From NCBI GenBank assembly GCA_012931725.1, contig CM022955.1, forward strand, positions 49,423,404-49,487,403: a DNA stretch of 64,000 bases. Direction: 5' to 3'. Shown here in pieces: positions 1 to 11,635 of this stretch. The position numbers and the translations under genes were made by a program. Every line of letters starts with the position of its first letter. Position 1 is the first letter of the stretch. Below the pieces are notes generated by a model. The model saw only the letters and a list, made by a program, of their open reading frames with translations. It had not been told where the DNA came from and ran no database searches. Source of the stretch: Litsea cubeba. Lineage: Eukaryota; Streptophyta; Magnoliopsida; Laurales; Lauraceae.

Positions 1-1130
1 TGTGTAAAGTCAATTTTCCATACATAATATTGATCAAATTGAATAAGTGAATTTCAAAGAAAAATCAACTAAAAATAAAAACTCAAATCACTAGCGTTAT
101 AGAATTTTATATTTCTTAGACTAAAACCGGACATGTATCAATCATATAAGTGATATTTATTGAAATCGTAAGGAATTACATGTCATTTTTGCTTCGACTT
201 TGTCAAACCCTAAGGTTTGAAATCGAACTTCAACTATTCAACATCAATGAAGAATGAAAAGAAACCCTGAAGAAATTGCATATAAATCAATAAAGAGATC
301 CAAGAAAGAAAGAAAAAAAAAAAAGGAGGATAACACCAAAAGCAAAAGATAAAAAAAAAAAAAAAAAACATACTCCAACGAAGAAGACCTTTATAAAAAC
401 CCAACAACATATCACTAACTAAAATATATTAAAAATGAGAAATCCTTCCACTTTCGCCCTTTTTAAGGGTCTTCAAAACAAAGGGGAAAGGGGATTAGGA
501 AAAGGGAATGACAAGTGATAGTGGTTGGGGTTTAGCGATCTAAGCATTGGGTTTTAGAAAATTTAGGGAATAGGGAAAGGGTTGGGTTCGGTTATGGCCT
601 GGAATCCCTTTTAAAGCTTCTGGGCCAACAAGTCAAGTCCAAACCAACTCAAGCCTAGTAATTCAAAAATCAGGTATTTAACAGCTTAAGCCCAAGACAA
701 GGTCATGTAAAACCCTGGTCAGAGCAGCAGGTGGTCACTGTCTCGACCAGAGAAATGGGACACAAAAGTCTACTTGTTTTGACAAAAGATCCAAAAGACG
801 GTGTGCCACATTATTGTGCTACTGACCAACAACTTCTATCCAACTTGAGACAGTACAGATGTATTTGCTCCTCCTCGTATGTCGAACTTGTTTCATTAGT
901 CCATGATCCAAGCCGTTGATGCAATGGGTCCCTAAAATTATATGACACAGATCTCTCCGAATTGTGGGCCTCATCATAGATGGAAGTCGGTGGAACTGTT
1001 CTAGATCAGAGGCCTTCTGTCAGATTTGGGCACTGGGCCCCACTCGTACGTATGTAGTTGATGGCAAGTAGTTCGAATTAACATGCTCCACAGGAACGGA
1101 GCAGAGGAACGAAGCAGGCAGGGTAGCGTC
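1..1130. other. No recognisable gene
   Basis: AT-rich sequence with A-rich runs near 310-370. Short open frames such as 731-919 show no motif, no splice context and no family resemblance that I recognise. I see nothing functional here apart from the left flank of the solo LTR that starts at 1131. Confidence 0.5.
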
Positions 1131-1629
1131 TGAAAGTTTAAATTTATGGGATACTAGAATGAAATACTATCGGTTCTAATTAATCAAGCAACACAGCGGA
1201 AATAAATTAATTAGACAATTAAGAACTAACTATCTACCAAGCAATTACCACAAGAAGGCAGACACAAAATATAGCGTGAAAACCCTATCCAAGGAGAAAA
1301 ACCACGAATCAGAAATCAAGAGTTCATGAACAGTTACAAGATATACTCACTAGCTCCTGTACCTCAGTCTGTACCTCGACCTCAGAACTATAGTTATTCT
1401 TACAAAAAATCCACGGACACGAAATCCACGTGCCCCGTTCTCCTTACTTGATCTCCTCGCACCTTGCAAGCACAAGATGAACAATCTTCTCATTCGAAAA
1501 GCAGAAGCAGCAGCAACCTTCTAGAGCAGCTTTCAGAACGATCTCTCAATGGCTCTAGAGAATACTTATGATATCTCTAACTCAGATTAATGAGAGTGGT
1601 GATTATCAATAGGGTTGAGAGTAACACCC

Positions 1630-1637
1630 TATATATA
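1630..1637 (+). promoter_or_regulatory. TATA box of the solo LTR
   Basis: TATATATA followed by GCCCC, placed mid-LTR in the usual position for a retrotransposon core promoter. Activity is inferred from position only. Confidence 0.45.
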
Positions 1638-1752
1638 GCCCCAAGTTCGTGCCTAATACTTAGAACACAAGTAGGACTCAAACTGGGAAAACAGAGTCTC
1701 AAAAGGAAACAGTTTGGTGTCAGAATAGAGACTTTCTCGTTTTCTGCGCACT

Positions 1753-1841
1753 GTTCGCTCGAGCGAACTCTTCAACCGCTCGAACGGATGAGGCTCTGTC
1801 TCGCGGTCGCTCGAGCGAAGGTGAGAGCGCTCGAGCGGACT
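1753..1841. repeat. GCTCGAGC palindrome cluster in solo LTR
   Basis: The perfect 16-bp palindrome GTTCGCTCGAGCGAAC stands at 1753-1768. It is followed by a degenerate copy (CCGCTCGAACGG) and two more GCTCGAGCG copies by 1841. It is CpG-rich in an otherwise AT-rich LTR. The same motif cluster recurs in the unrelated LTR at 4051-4192. Confidence 0.8.
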
Positions 1842-2179
1842 CCTTGCTGGATGAGATACGGAAATTCAGAACTCTTTTCTTCCAGCTTTCTTCTTCTAAA
1901 CCATTCAGGCTTTTCTTCTTGGAGTCCTTCCCTCTTCTATCTTCGGAGTTCTTTTCTAAATAAAACATACAACTCAAAGACTCCTAGAGTTTTGTCCAAC
2001 ATGAATTTAGCCAATACAAAAATTCCTAACAGCGTCTGTCCGGATTCTCTGAAATAGAGACTCATGAGGCTTTATACAATAATGACAAAAATTGATCTAT
2101 TTTTTTGGCGGTGTGCAGGGTACTCTTTAGTTATTTCCTTTGAAATATTCTTTTTAGATAATATATATATTTTATGATA

Positions 2180-2188
2180 TTATAAAAT
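2180..2188. repeat. MULE target-site duplication, left
   Basis: TTATAAAAT, identical to 16198-16206. Confidence 0.9.
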
Positions 2189-2325
2189 GAGGAATTTACC
2201 CAGTAGAGCCCAATAGTACCCTATACCACTTCGGTAGTATTGTATTTCAAGTGTACACGAGTAAGGCTCTCTAGGTGCTTTTTGGTTTTTTTTTTATTTA
2301 ATTTTGTGGTATGGTCGATATCGAC
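2189..2325 (+). repeat. MULE left terminal inverted repeat
   Basis: The first 14 bases match the right end exactly. The rest is diverged, but both ends keep a run of T/pyrimidine followed by the sequence TATGGTCGATATCGAC. At this end the motif is the 16-bp palindrome TGGTCGATATCGACCA (2312-2327). Half-sites TCGACCACTT follow near 2343 and 2371. Such subterminal motifs are candidate transposase-binding sites by inference. Confidence 0.8.
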
Positions 2326-2327
2326 CA

Positions 2328-3014
2328 CTTCTTAAAACCCTTTCGACCACTTCATTTTCCCATTCCTATCGACCACTTTTCTCCCCCATCTTTTTTCCCT
2401 TTCGTCATCTTCTCCACGCGGTCTCTCCTCCCCCTCCCAGTGGTCCCCTTCTCTCGCTTTCTTCTCCACGCTGTCGAGGCCCCCCTTCCCAGTGGTCCCT
2501 AGTATTGCTTGGCGCCATTTTTCGAAACTGATTTAAATGGAGGTGCGTTCATTACTTTCTCTTCTTCCTTTTTTTTTCTATTTTGTGACCTAGATTTTGA
2601 ATGGTAACTTGGCATTTGAGTGTGTTCATTTTGATTGCTCTGGAATGTGGTCTTAGTTGTTCTTCTCCTCCACAGATATCCAAACTGTATTCTATTCATG
2701 TGTTTTTTTTTTGTGCCCTAGATTCCTAAAGCAAACCGTGGTTTTTATTATGTTCGTTTTGATGTGTCTGGCTTATTGTATGGGTTCTTCTCCTCCACAC
2801 ATATCCAAACGAATCCTTGCACATCTAATGCTTTTTTTTTTTTTTGCCGTGTAGAAGATATGGGCCTGTTCTTGTCTTTTGTGATGGGGTTTGAGTAGAA
2901 ATGGTGCTTATGAATCCCTTTTTTTTTATGGAAGATATATTGATTTGATAGTTATGGGTTTCTTTCACTCTCGTTGATCGGGCACCTTTGGAAATTGATA
3001 AGGTTCTATATTGT
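2328..3014. other. MULE 5' region without a recognised gene
   Basis: A CT-rich tract (about 2380-2500) resembles a promoter or leader. A diverged direct repeat of about 110 bp follows (TTCTTCTCCTCCACA at about 2659 and 2787). The short open frames here show no family features. It may be the upstream region of the PMD-ULP1 gene, interrupted by the solo LTR. Confidence 0.4.
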
Positions 3015-5865
3015 TGTAACACCCCGACCCGCCTTAATCTCATTTTAGAGTTAATTAACTTAGATTAATTGCTTAATGGATGTTTTGATTTTGATTGGAC
3101 TTGATTAGGTAGAATTAGTGGGGTTTGACCATTTACTAGGTAGATTATGACTTTTGGAGTGTTTTGGGTTTTTGTGTGTACTTAGAAATTTTGGATTTTT
3201 AATGCACTGCATAGAGCATCCCATGGGCCTTCACTTTCATGCTTTGACCCAATTAATTCGGATCCATTTAGGCCCATTCCCAGCCCATTCATTTAACCCA
3301 GGCCCTTTCTTGCAATTTCAGTCCATTTCTGGACTTGCATGCAATGCAGGAGAACTTTGGCTTAAAAAGGCCCTAGCCTTAGTCATTTTTCTTCTTATCT
3401 TCTTATTCCTTCTTCATGCCCAGCTGAGAGTTCTTCTTCTCTTTTCTTCTTCTTCATTTCTTCCTTCCTCATCTCAAGCAACCATCCAAGGATCCTTGCA
3501 TGTGAGTCTTGGTGGAGACATCTTCATCTTCCTATTCATCTTCTCCAAGCTTCCATTCTCTCTAAAAGTGCTTCATTTCTTCCATTGGTAAGTCTCATCT
3601 TCCATCTCCTTTCTCTTGCTTCATATTAGTGTAAGAATGTCCTAAATTCGTGCATACATTATCTTCTTCCTCATTCATTTCATTCATTTTCGTTTTCACC
3701 ATTTTTAGGGCATTTGAGCTTTCATATTTGGGGATTTTGAGCTTAAGAGGTTTTAGGTGTGAGAGATAGCTTCCAAGCACCTAAGGCAAGTTAAACTTAT
3801 ACATTTCTATGCATGATTCCTTACTTGATTCATGAATGTGATCAATCTTGCTTAGATACCCTTCCTCTTGCTCAAAAATGGATTTTTGTGGGTGATTTCT
3901 TTTGTTAATGTATATGGGTTTATTGATGGTTTTGATGAGCATTTTGGAAGCTCAAAGATACCTATTGGTAGTGTTTTAAAACTTGATGGAATGCCTTGAA
4001 TGGCTTGAGAGAAATCAAGAAGTTTCAGATTTTCGGAACCCAGGATTTGACAGTTCGCTCGAGCGAGCGTGAGTGAACGCTCGAGCGAAGGGCTTTCTAG
4101 GAGAGTTCGCTCGAGTGAACTCTTGGTCTGGTCGAGCGAACAGCTCTCTGTCTGGGGTCCGCTCGAGCGACCATTTGGACGCTCAAGCGAACCTGATACC
4201 TGAAGTATGCAGATTTTCCAATGGCCATAACTTTTCAACCGTAAGTCCGTTTTTGGAGATCTACATACCGTTGGAAAGCTCATGATTTTATTTGATTTGA
4301 GCCTTGGAAAAGATTATATGTTGGATTTTACATAATTATGACAAATGGACGTTTCCAGGAGCCGGACATTGGACCGTAGCTTATTCTAGTTTTATTGGCC
4401 TGATAGATGGACCGATAGGATGAGCACCCTGAACTTTTATCATGACCACTGGGTTTGTTTCATTGTGGATATGGATTGAGCACCCGTACCCACAAATGGG
4501 GCATTGTGTTCTTCGGATTGTAACCGTGCCAAATGTGTTCTATTAAGGGATTCGACATCCAAATTATGTAACGCCAAGGGGTTCCTTGTAGCCCGATAAT
4601 GTCGGACTCTTAATACTACCCGAGTTGGACGGTGAAGACCACATGTGTTCCCAAGACCGTAGGCCTGGCTTGAGTTCTGTCTTGATTCTAAATATGATAT
4701 CTCTGTACATGCATTGCATTCCGTTTCCAGTATTCTAGTATGACTTGATCATGCTTCTGTTTGGTTATGTATTTTCTGTTACACATCTGTTATATTACCT
4801 TTATTTATGGCTTTGTTCAGTATATTTCAGTAAGTTCCGATTTTGTTACCTATATGATATGTCCTGTATATGTCTTGTATCTGATTTACACTGTTCTGCA
4901 CCTGATCTGTTGTTTGTATATTGCACTCTATGAGTCGGCACCACTTAGCTTCGACCCTATCTAAGTCGGACCCGGCTAAGTGTGGGTTTAGTAAACTTCT
5001 GGCCCTCTGCAGATGGGAAAATATATTCTGAGGGTTTACCGGCACCCTAGGTCTACGATGGAGAATTCTGGGCACCTCTGTCTCCTAGTAGCACCGCCCT
5101 GTCCTGTCCTGATATTCTGCTCTCATTTTATTTCATGTTATATGATTAACTTGAGAGAACATAGCTTATGTGGTTGTGCCAACTAGTACTGTAAATATGT
5201 TTATCTGTTATCTATGACTCGTATGTCTCATGCTAATTCATGCACTGATATGCCTAGTGATCATTCCTTGATCTCTTATGATTTATACCTGTCTGACTAT
5301 TCATTTGATACATGTTATATGGACTGTATATGTTTGTCTTGCTTAGCTTAGTCTAATGGTGCTACACTTGGCGTTACAGGTGAATACATCGATGCCATTG
5401 CCCCGGAGATCCTTGAGGAAGAGGAACCTCCACATAACGTAGCAGAGTGGACTCCTGATGATGTCTTCTAGACATCCACTCGATGAGAAATGGACGTTTA
5501 AATGACCCACTGACCGTGGCTAGGATTGCCACATATTTTGTAGTAGTTTATAAACTTGTTTAGCTTTTGGAATTGTAGACTTTAACTTAACTAACTTACT
5601 TCTTCTCTCTTTATCTATTGAACTTGAATCTTTAAATTTATGCTCATGGACCCTTATGCTCTATATCTTGATGATTGTGTTATATTAATTGGATATCTAT
5701 TTGACAGATTTATACAGGCAGATTGAGAAATATAAACCTCACACGTGATATCCTGTGGGTAAATTCCGTACGTGGGGACCTAGAGTCAATGAGTTTGACT
5801 CGAATTTCCACGCGGGCGTGTGTCGCGCCTTGGGATGTGTGCAATCTCGGGCTCGGGGCGTGACA
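3015..5865 (+). mobile_element. Solo LTR, 2.85 kb, Gypsy (Tekay/Del-like), nested in the MULE
   Basis: It starts TGTAACACCCCG and ends CGGGGCGTGACA, so the ends are inverted copies of each other, a signature of long Tekay/Del chromovirus LTRs. Flanks are ATTGT (3010-3014) and GTTGT (5866-5870), a 5-bp target duplication with one mismatch. No gag, pol or primer site borders it, and the MULE sequence resumes on both sides, so it is a solo LTR inserted after the MULE. It contains the GCTCGAGC cluster at 4051-4192. Short open frames inside are not coding. Confidence 0.85.
4051..4192. repeat. GCTCGAGC palindrome cluster in Tekay-like LTR
   Basis: About seven full or degenerate copies of the GTTCGCTCGAGCGAAC theme lie within 142 bp, separated by short unrelated spacers. 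It matches the cluster at 1753-1841 in a different LTR family. Confidence 0.8.
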
Positions 5866-6244
5866 GTTGTTGCTGACAGTATGTAGATATAGTTTTATTC
5901 TTGTTTGATGCCATTTTGATTATTTGAATTTCATGTGAATTTCTTGACTTTTCAATCAATGGAAGGTTTTGTTGCTTTGTTTTTTTAAACCCTTGTTATT
6001 CCTTACTTTGAATTCTAGCCTTTGTCAAGTATACAGTAGAGGGAAATTCAGTTCTTGTCTGTACCCACATCAAAAGAGAACTGCATCAAAAGAGAACTGC
6101 AAGTTCAAACTTGAGCAATTTAAATGAACATGTTTCATTAATAAGTCAGAAACCCATCAATGGGAAAGAGTTCCTAGATGAAAGGCAAAACCAGGAAGGA
6201 GGAGAATTAGATTATTGAGTTGAGAGAACATATAGTACTATGTA
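5866..6244. other. MULE interior, no gene seen
   Basis: Sequence between the solo LTR and the host-like exon. There is a short direct repeat (CATCAAAAGAGAACTGCA twice near 6068-6103). Nothing else is recognised. Confidence 0.4.
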
Positions 6245-6571
6245 TTAGTGACATTCAAAACCAAAACCAAAACCAACCTCCTTCATTTCATGGAAGGTGT
6301 TGATGACTCGACCGCCAATCCATGACTCCAATGTAGAAATGGTTATGGATTCGTTGTCGACAACAAGGCATCTGATGGCATCAGGTGAGAGGGGGGCCTG
6401 GACCAGCTTATTTAGCCGTATGTGGTAGTCCCCTTGGTGGAAAAATAGAGCAGATGGGCCGACCAACTGCTCCTTGCTTTTAGTGCAAGTTGGCTTGAAT
6501 AGATGGGCATGGTTCACCAGCACAAACATGGCAGCATTGATGCTAGCCAGGTTCACACAAGGGCATCCAAG
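6245..6571 (-). CDS. Host-like terminal exon fragment, function not recognised
   Basis: An open frame of about 108 codons on the minus strand runs from a plausible 3' splice site (CCCATTAG before 6571) to a stop at 6245. The composition is that of a real globular protein: no low complexity, mixed hydrophobic and charged residues, with the segments SWIGGRVINTF and RLNKLVQAPLSPDAIRCLVV. I do not recognise the family and see no MULE transposase, PMD or ULP1 feature in it. Upstream on the minus strand there is no clear partner exon. It points opposite to the neighbouring PMD gene. The simplest reading is a last exon of a host gene captured by the MULE, as Pack-MULEs do. A MULE-specific accessory exon is the alternative. 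Confidence 0.45.
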   Translation of the reverse strand, partial: LGCPCVNLASINAAMFVLVNHAHLFKPTCTKSKEQLVGPSALFFHQGDYHIRLNKLVQAPLSPDAIRCLVVDNESITISTLESWIGGRVINTFHEMKEVGFGFGFECH

Positions 6572-6573
6572 CT

Positions 6574-8022
6574 AATGGGTCTTGAAAACATCCCCATACC
6601 TAAACATTTACAAACAACCTCGTTTCAGTCCATGCACCCAAAGACCTAGGAACAAATAAGAGAACAAGGCACATGGACAAGTGATAAAAGACTAGCTAGA
6701 ATGCTTTTCTGCTTTGTGGCAAAGAAGAAATTTAGGTTTTGAGAGTAGAGCTCAAGGTTCTGTCCTATGTAAGGCCAGTCCATTGCACCTAGTGGAAGCT
6801 TATAATGACTGTTTTGTTTAAAGGTTCCACCACTTATGCTTTCTCAAATTTACTCCCGAAAGTGAATATTTCAGACCTTGGGCGCATGTTTTATAGTGGC
6901 GTCTGTTGCATGACTTTAAATTATGTGGCTGATAAGGTCCAATGAGCTTAAATATTCTTTTGCTGTTCTATATCGATCACATGTCCCTTTTGTATGTTAT
7001 ACTTTTGTATTTGTCTATTTTTTAAATATTTTTATAGCTGTCTATTCTCAGTGCACCTTGTACAAGACAGAGAAGTGGGTAAAAGAAGTATGTCATTTTA
7101 ACTATTTTGGTAAGAATGAGAGACCCCTGTTTATGAAGGATTTAGAGAGGAACTGAGTCAATTTGACTTGGAATGGGTAAAAACTTTAGCTGGTAATGCC
7201 AGTATGCACACTCAATGATGGCAATGTAGGGCTGTGGCACATGACATGTATTATTCAACACTATCATTAGATTAAGCAAGGATTTCATCTAAGTATTCAT
7301 TCTTAATTAAGCTGCTTAATTTTATTCTCACTTTGGTTTGTCACAGTAGAATTAATTTTTTGCAAATTGGTAGAGAAGTCTGGATCAACTTGGAGTAGGC
7401 CTCTAGAAAATAACCTACAGGACATTATATGCCTCTTTGCTTCCCAAATGTTTTTCTATACTGCTTGTCCTGATCAAACCACCCTCTCCACACATGGTAC
7501 TCCTTTCGTTCGATTTGCCACAATCCTAAATTTGACACTAATCAAATATTACGACCTGTTGTCGGATTGAAATCTTAAAAAGTCATGTGAAGCCACTAGT
7601 AGTTGAGTAACTTTTTCTTGAATAGCTATTGTGGACTGCCAATTACTTGATGGAAAAATTACATGTCTGTAGTTAAGACTGTAAGCAATAAGTGGTAACC
7701 CAATTACTCATTTTTCTTTGGTCAGCAAGCACTTTTTGGTAGAACAGTTTGATAAACCAGAAAGATGTTTATTTAATGTCATATTTATTACTCATGGATA
7801 ATGATTGCTTTTAAATGTACAGACGAATGAAAACATGCACCTGAGTCTTAGAAAGCTCCGAATATTCTCCTATACAACCAACGCTGGCATGTATCCGAAG
7901 GAATCTACCATGGAGACGTATATTCTCATAACTAAATCATTCACTAATTCAGTCCATTAATATAATTTGTTATTTAAGACAATATCCATCTAATAAAGTT
8001 TGTTCTTTTGTGTAAACAAAAG
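6574..8022. other. MULE interior upstream of the PMD gene
   Basis: AT-rich sequence with no convincing coding frame. It should contain the promoter and any first exon of the PMD-ULP1 gene, because the first recognisable exon at 8023 has no ATG and is preceded by an AAAAG acceptor. Candidate short upstream exons near 7820-7920 cannot be proved by eye. Confidence 0.35.
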
Positions 8023-11000
8023 GAATTTGGGAGGCCGAGGTGCATACCAACAAATCCTGCCAAGCAAGTATGGACTCTTACAAAGCAACAAAAAGAATAT
8101 GTGAGAAAGACTAGCCTTCACCATCTGGCAGAAATAGATCGCATTCAAATCGATCATGCACTTATCACTGCTTTAGTAGAGCGTTGGCGCCCGGAGACAA
8201 ACTCATTCCACTTTCCACCGGGTGAAGCAACTGTCACATTAGAAGACGTTGCTTACATATACGGACTTCCAATAGATGGCCCATTGGTTGTTGGACGTAC
8301 TTTTCCTGGGAAGTTTGTAGTCAACGTTTGTGAGGATGTTCTTGGGCTTACCCCACGGAAGAAGCTTGACTACACGGGCATAACTTTGAAATGTAAGTGG
8401 CTTGAGGACAACTTCAAGACAACGGAAATGGTGAAGAAGAAAGATGACAAGGATTACAAAGATTTTGAGATCCGTGCCACACGGGCCTATCTATTCTTCT
8501 TGGTCTCCGGTCAAATTGTCACGCAGACACCGGGTGCCCGTGGACCGGCATACCTACTCGAACTTTTCAAAGAGTTTAGACCTTATGCATGGGGGCCAGC
8601 CTGTCTTGCCAATCTCTATAGGATGTTGACCAATGCCTCTCTATGGAATGCGGAGAAAAAGATTGACGGAGGTGATAAGGATGCTCAAAAGTCTGAAATA
8701 GAGGGTCACCAATTGAGGACACCAACCGGGCCTCTACAACTATTACAGGTGAGTGTTTTAATTACTACTCTAATTTTCCTGGTTATGTATATTGTACCTA
8801 ACTTGATATCTTGTATGCTGTGGTGCAGCTATGGGCTTACACTAGGATGTCTATTGAAAAGTGTCCTAAACCCAAAGACAGTTGGAAGGGGGACATTCAG
8901 TTCCCACTTTTTAAAACGTGGATAAGGAAGCTGCCTGCTACCCCACCTTTTTCTAAAGTGAAGGAAGTCAGATTGCAGTTAAACAATCTAAAACCTGATG
9001 GGGTATTTATTGAAAAACAATATTTTTGACACCCCTTTTTAAAATGTTATGTCCTTAGCTAATTCAATGTTTCAATCTCTGTTTGCTGTCCTCAATTGCA
9101 ATTCATTTGGCAACCTTATGAAGGATACAACAAGAAGTTTTACTCGAAGCTCTCAAAAGTTGACCGCACTCTCATCAGTTTTCTATTGGATCGTCGAGCG
9201 TCACAATACATGGCGGGTTATGAAACAGTTTGGATTCAAGCAAATTGTCCCAACACCATTCACAATGCCATTTTTGAGACCCGAAAGGACGTACTTTACT
9301 ATTGTTGATTATAACAATATATTGAACGAGGAGATTAAAGGGTTGTGGGCAGCCAAAGATCAACTTGGACTACGTGGTGAGCCTTGTAATGCAGCCGCAC
9401 AGCCAGCTGAGTATATGTAGTGGTATATTAGGAACACAATCATGTTTGTTGGTAGGGGAGAGGAACCGGAGCAGCCCGATGTGGCTGAGCAAGAAGCTGT
9501 ACATGCGGAGGGATCTGGAAAACAAGATGAAGCCACCATCCCACAGAAACATGTACAACTAAATCTATTTTACTCATTAATTGAAGTCTTGTGTTTCTTA
9601 AAATTCGATGTTAAACTCCTACTTCTTTATACAAATTCTAATGGGTTGCATTTCTGAAATTCTTTTCAAGCTCTAGATTTGGTGGAACGGATAGAGCGCT
9701 CGATCAAACGGGCTGCGCACGGGGATAGTCGTCTGGAGAAGCTGTTCAAGTCAATTGGGAAGAAATTGGACAAATTTAGGTCAGGATTTAGGACAGATTG
9801 GGTCGACTTCTCGTTCGATGGTTGTAGCAGCTCACAATCCGACGAAGATGTGGAGAAGAAACAACTTACAATCACTTTCACACACAAGAAGAGGCCAGTT
9901 GTGAAGAACCCAGTTAAGAAAAAGAAGACATCAAGAAGGGACACGGCGCAGATTAGAGAAACTCCATTAATGAATATAGAGGGATCCAATAGAACTCCGC
10001 TGTCACCTTTTGATGTTCATGGAAGTCTTAAAGATTTGCCCCAAGTATCAGTTGAGGGATCCAATGCCCCGCCTGATCCTGAACTTGGACAAGGATGTAG
10101 TATCCCACCATGTCGTCAGCTTATTTGTACCCCACCAGTAAGCAGGATGTTGTTCACGTCGCCATTGCCGGTCTTTAGTTCATCCACTGCTATGGTTCCA
10201 GCCCCTATGGCAACACTTGTTTCATTAGTGTGGAGGATAAAACGATTACCACGGATGCATAAGATACCAGTGAAATTTGAAGACTACGCTCATTCACTTG
10301 TTTCGGATGACTTTGTATTGTCAGATTGTGACAAATTCTTTCTCAACGGGTTCAAGGAATATTATGTGGCCAGGTATGAATTGTTATGTACATTCGGAAC
10401 TCAATCATTATAAGATTGTTGTTTTGTTTGATCAATATATACTTTATTGTAGGAAAGACGAGTTGGAACAGATTTGTACATTGGTAAAAGCGGATGACTT
10501 GAAGAGGATCCTTGACGAGGGAACATGGATGGATACGAATATCATATACTATTACTTCGAGATTCTGAGGGATGAGTGTGACAGCTGTTATATTGCTGAC
10601 CCTAGTGTTTCTGTAAGTAATATGATGAAGAATGTTTTTTGTAAGTAGTGTTGTAGAAACAATAATTTATCTATGGTGATAACTTATACATACTGCATGC
10701 AGAGTTGGTGGGGCGATGGGAGTGAATCCGCAGTGGAAGCTGTATTCGGGAAGCAAGGGCACAGAGTGTGGGATGCGAAGGAATCATGCACGTTGGTTTT
10801 CATCGTCTACCACAGGTCTCATTTCACCCTACTGGTAGGGTACGTTGATGAGAAGATGTGGGAGTTCTTCAACAACATCGATAAAGATCGTCGATCAATG
10901 AAGCATGCTGAAAAATTTGTAAGTCATTCGTCTCAATTTCACACTCTTGTGTTTTGATTTGTTCATCTCGGGTGCGCAAGAAGTTTGTGTTTCTCTCGTA

Positions 11001-11340
11001 TTTTCATTCATGAAAGATATGTTTTAATGATCATTACTTGGTTTAAATTTGCCAGATGGGATGGTTGAATACATGGTACAGTCACTTCGGTTGGAATGAC
11101 CCATTTATGTGGTCATGGCTTGAGAGGACGGACATCTCTCATCAGGAAAACTCCAATGATTGTGGAGTATTTGCAATGGCCTTTGCAGCTCACTGTGTGC
11201 ACCGAATGCCCTTGAAATTCAGCCAATCTCATATCCCATACTTTCGGAGCAAAATCGTGGTAGAGATCTTTAAGAGGAGTTGGCAATTGAATGCCAATAG
11301 GTTGGGCTTGACTGAATTGACGTCTGAGCTTGCTGATTGA
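8023..11340 (+). pseudogene. PMD (plant mobile domain) - ULP1 cysteine protease gene of the MULE, disrupted
   Basis: Exons read by eye: 8023-8748, 8829-about 9001, about 9100-9560, 9677-10373, 10453-10612, 10703-10918 and 11056-11340. Most introns have GT...AG ends. The N-terminal part is a plant mobile domain (segments ALVERWRPETNSFHFPPGEA and TLEDVAYIYGLPIDGP, then FIWQPY and RVMKQFG). A basic and acidic linker follows (KKRPVVKNPVKKKK), then a C48/ULP1-type protease with His (HFTLLVG, about 10,820), Gln (HQENSND) and Cys (DCGVF, 11,161). The Asp position appears to be Asn (FFNNID). ULP1 enzymes process SUMO; a role in transposition is unproven. Damage: a +1 frameshift near 9180, an in-frame TAG at 9418-9420 before WYIRNT, and a probable lost acceptor near 9099. 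The gene converges on the transposase. Confidence 0.85.
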
Positions 11341-11635
11341 TAGGCAGACATATCTCCCACCTCCACATATTTTGAAATGTACATATTTTGAGAAGGATGT
11401 AAACCTGATCTTTTTTTTATCATGGATGTAGTATGGACAGGATGTAAACCTTTATTGGATGTAAAGTGTTTGTGTATCTCTCTTACTCCATTTAATGGAT
11501 TTTTAATTATTTAACAAAATGGAATCTTGTGTATAGTAACTTCAAATGTTATGGACATGTTACATTTACAGGTTTTGTATCTCCAAATGGAGCACAGCTA
11601 TGGACAGTGATTTTTTTTTCTTCCTTCTTATTATA
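11341..11635. other. 3' region of the PMD-ULP1 gene
   Basis: AT-rich DNA after the stop at 11340. It probably holds the 3' UTR and polyadenylation signals; no separate gene is seen. Confidence 0.4.

Larger units (their letters stand above)
1131..2031 (+). mobile_element. Solo LTR, 901 bp, probably Copia type
   Basis: The segment begins TGAAAG and ends CTAACA, with the TG...CA termini of an LTR. It is flanked by a perfect 5-bp direct repeat GCGTC at 1126-1130 and 2032-2036, which is the target duplication left by integrase. A TATA box (TATATATA, 1630-1637) lies in the middle, as expected at a plus-strand U3/R boundary. No primer-binding site, gag or pol adjoins either end, so this is a solo LTR left by LTR-LTR recombination. 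Superfamily is inferred only from the CTAACA end. It carries the GCTCGAGC motif cluster annotated separately. Confidence 0.75.
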
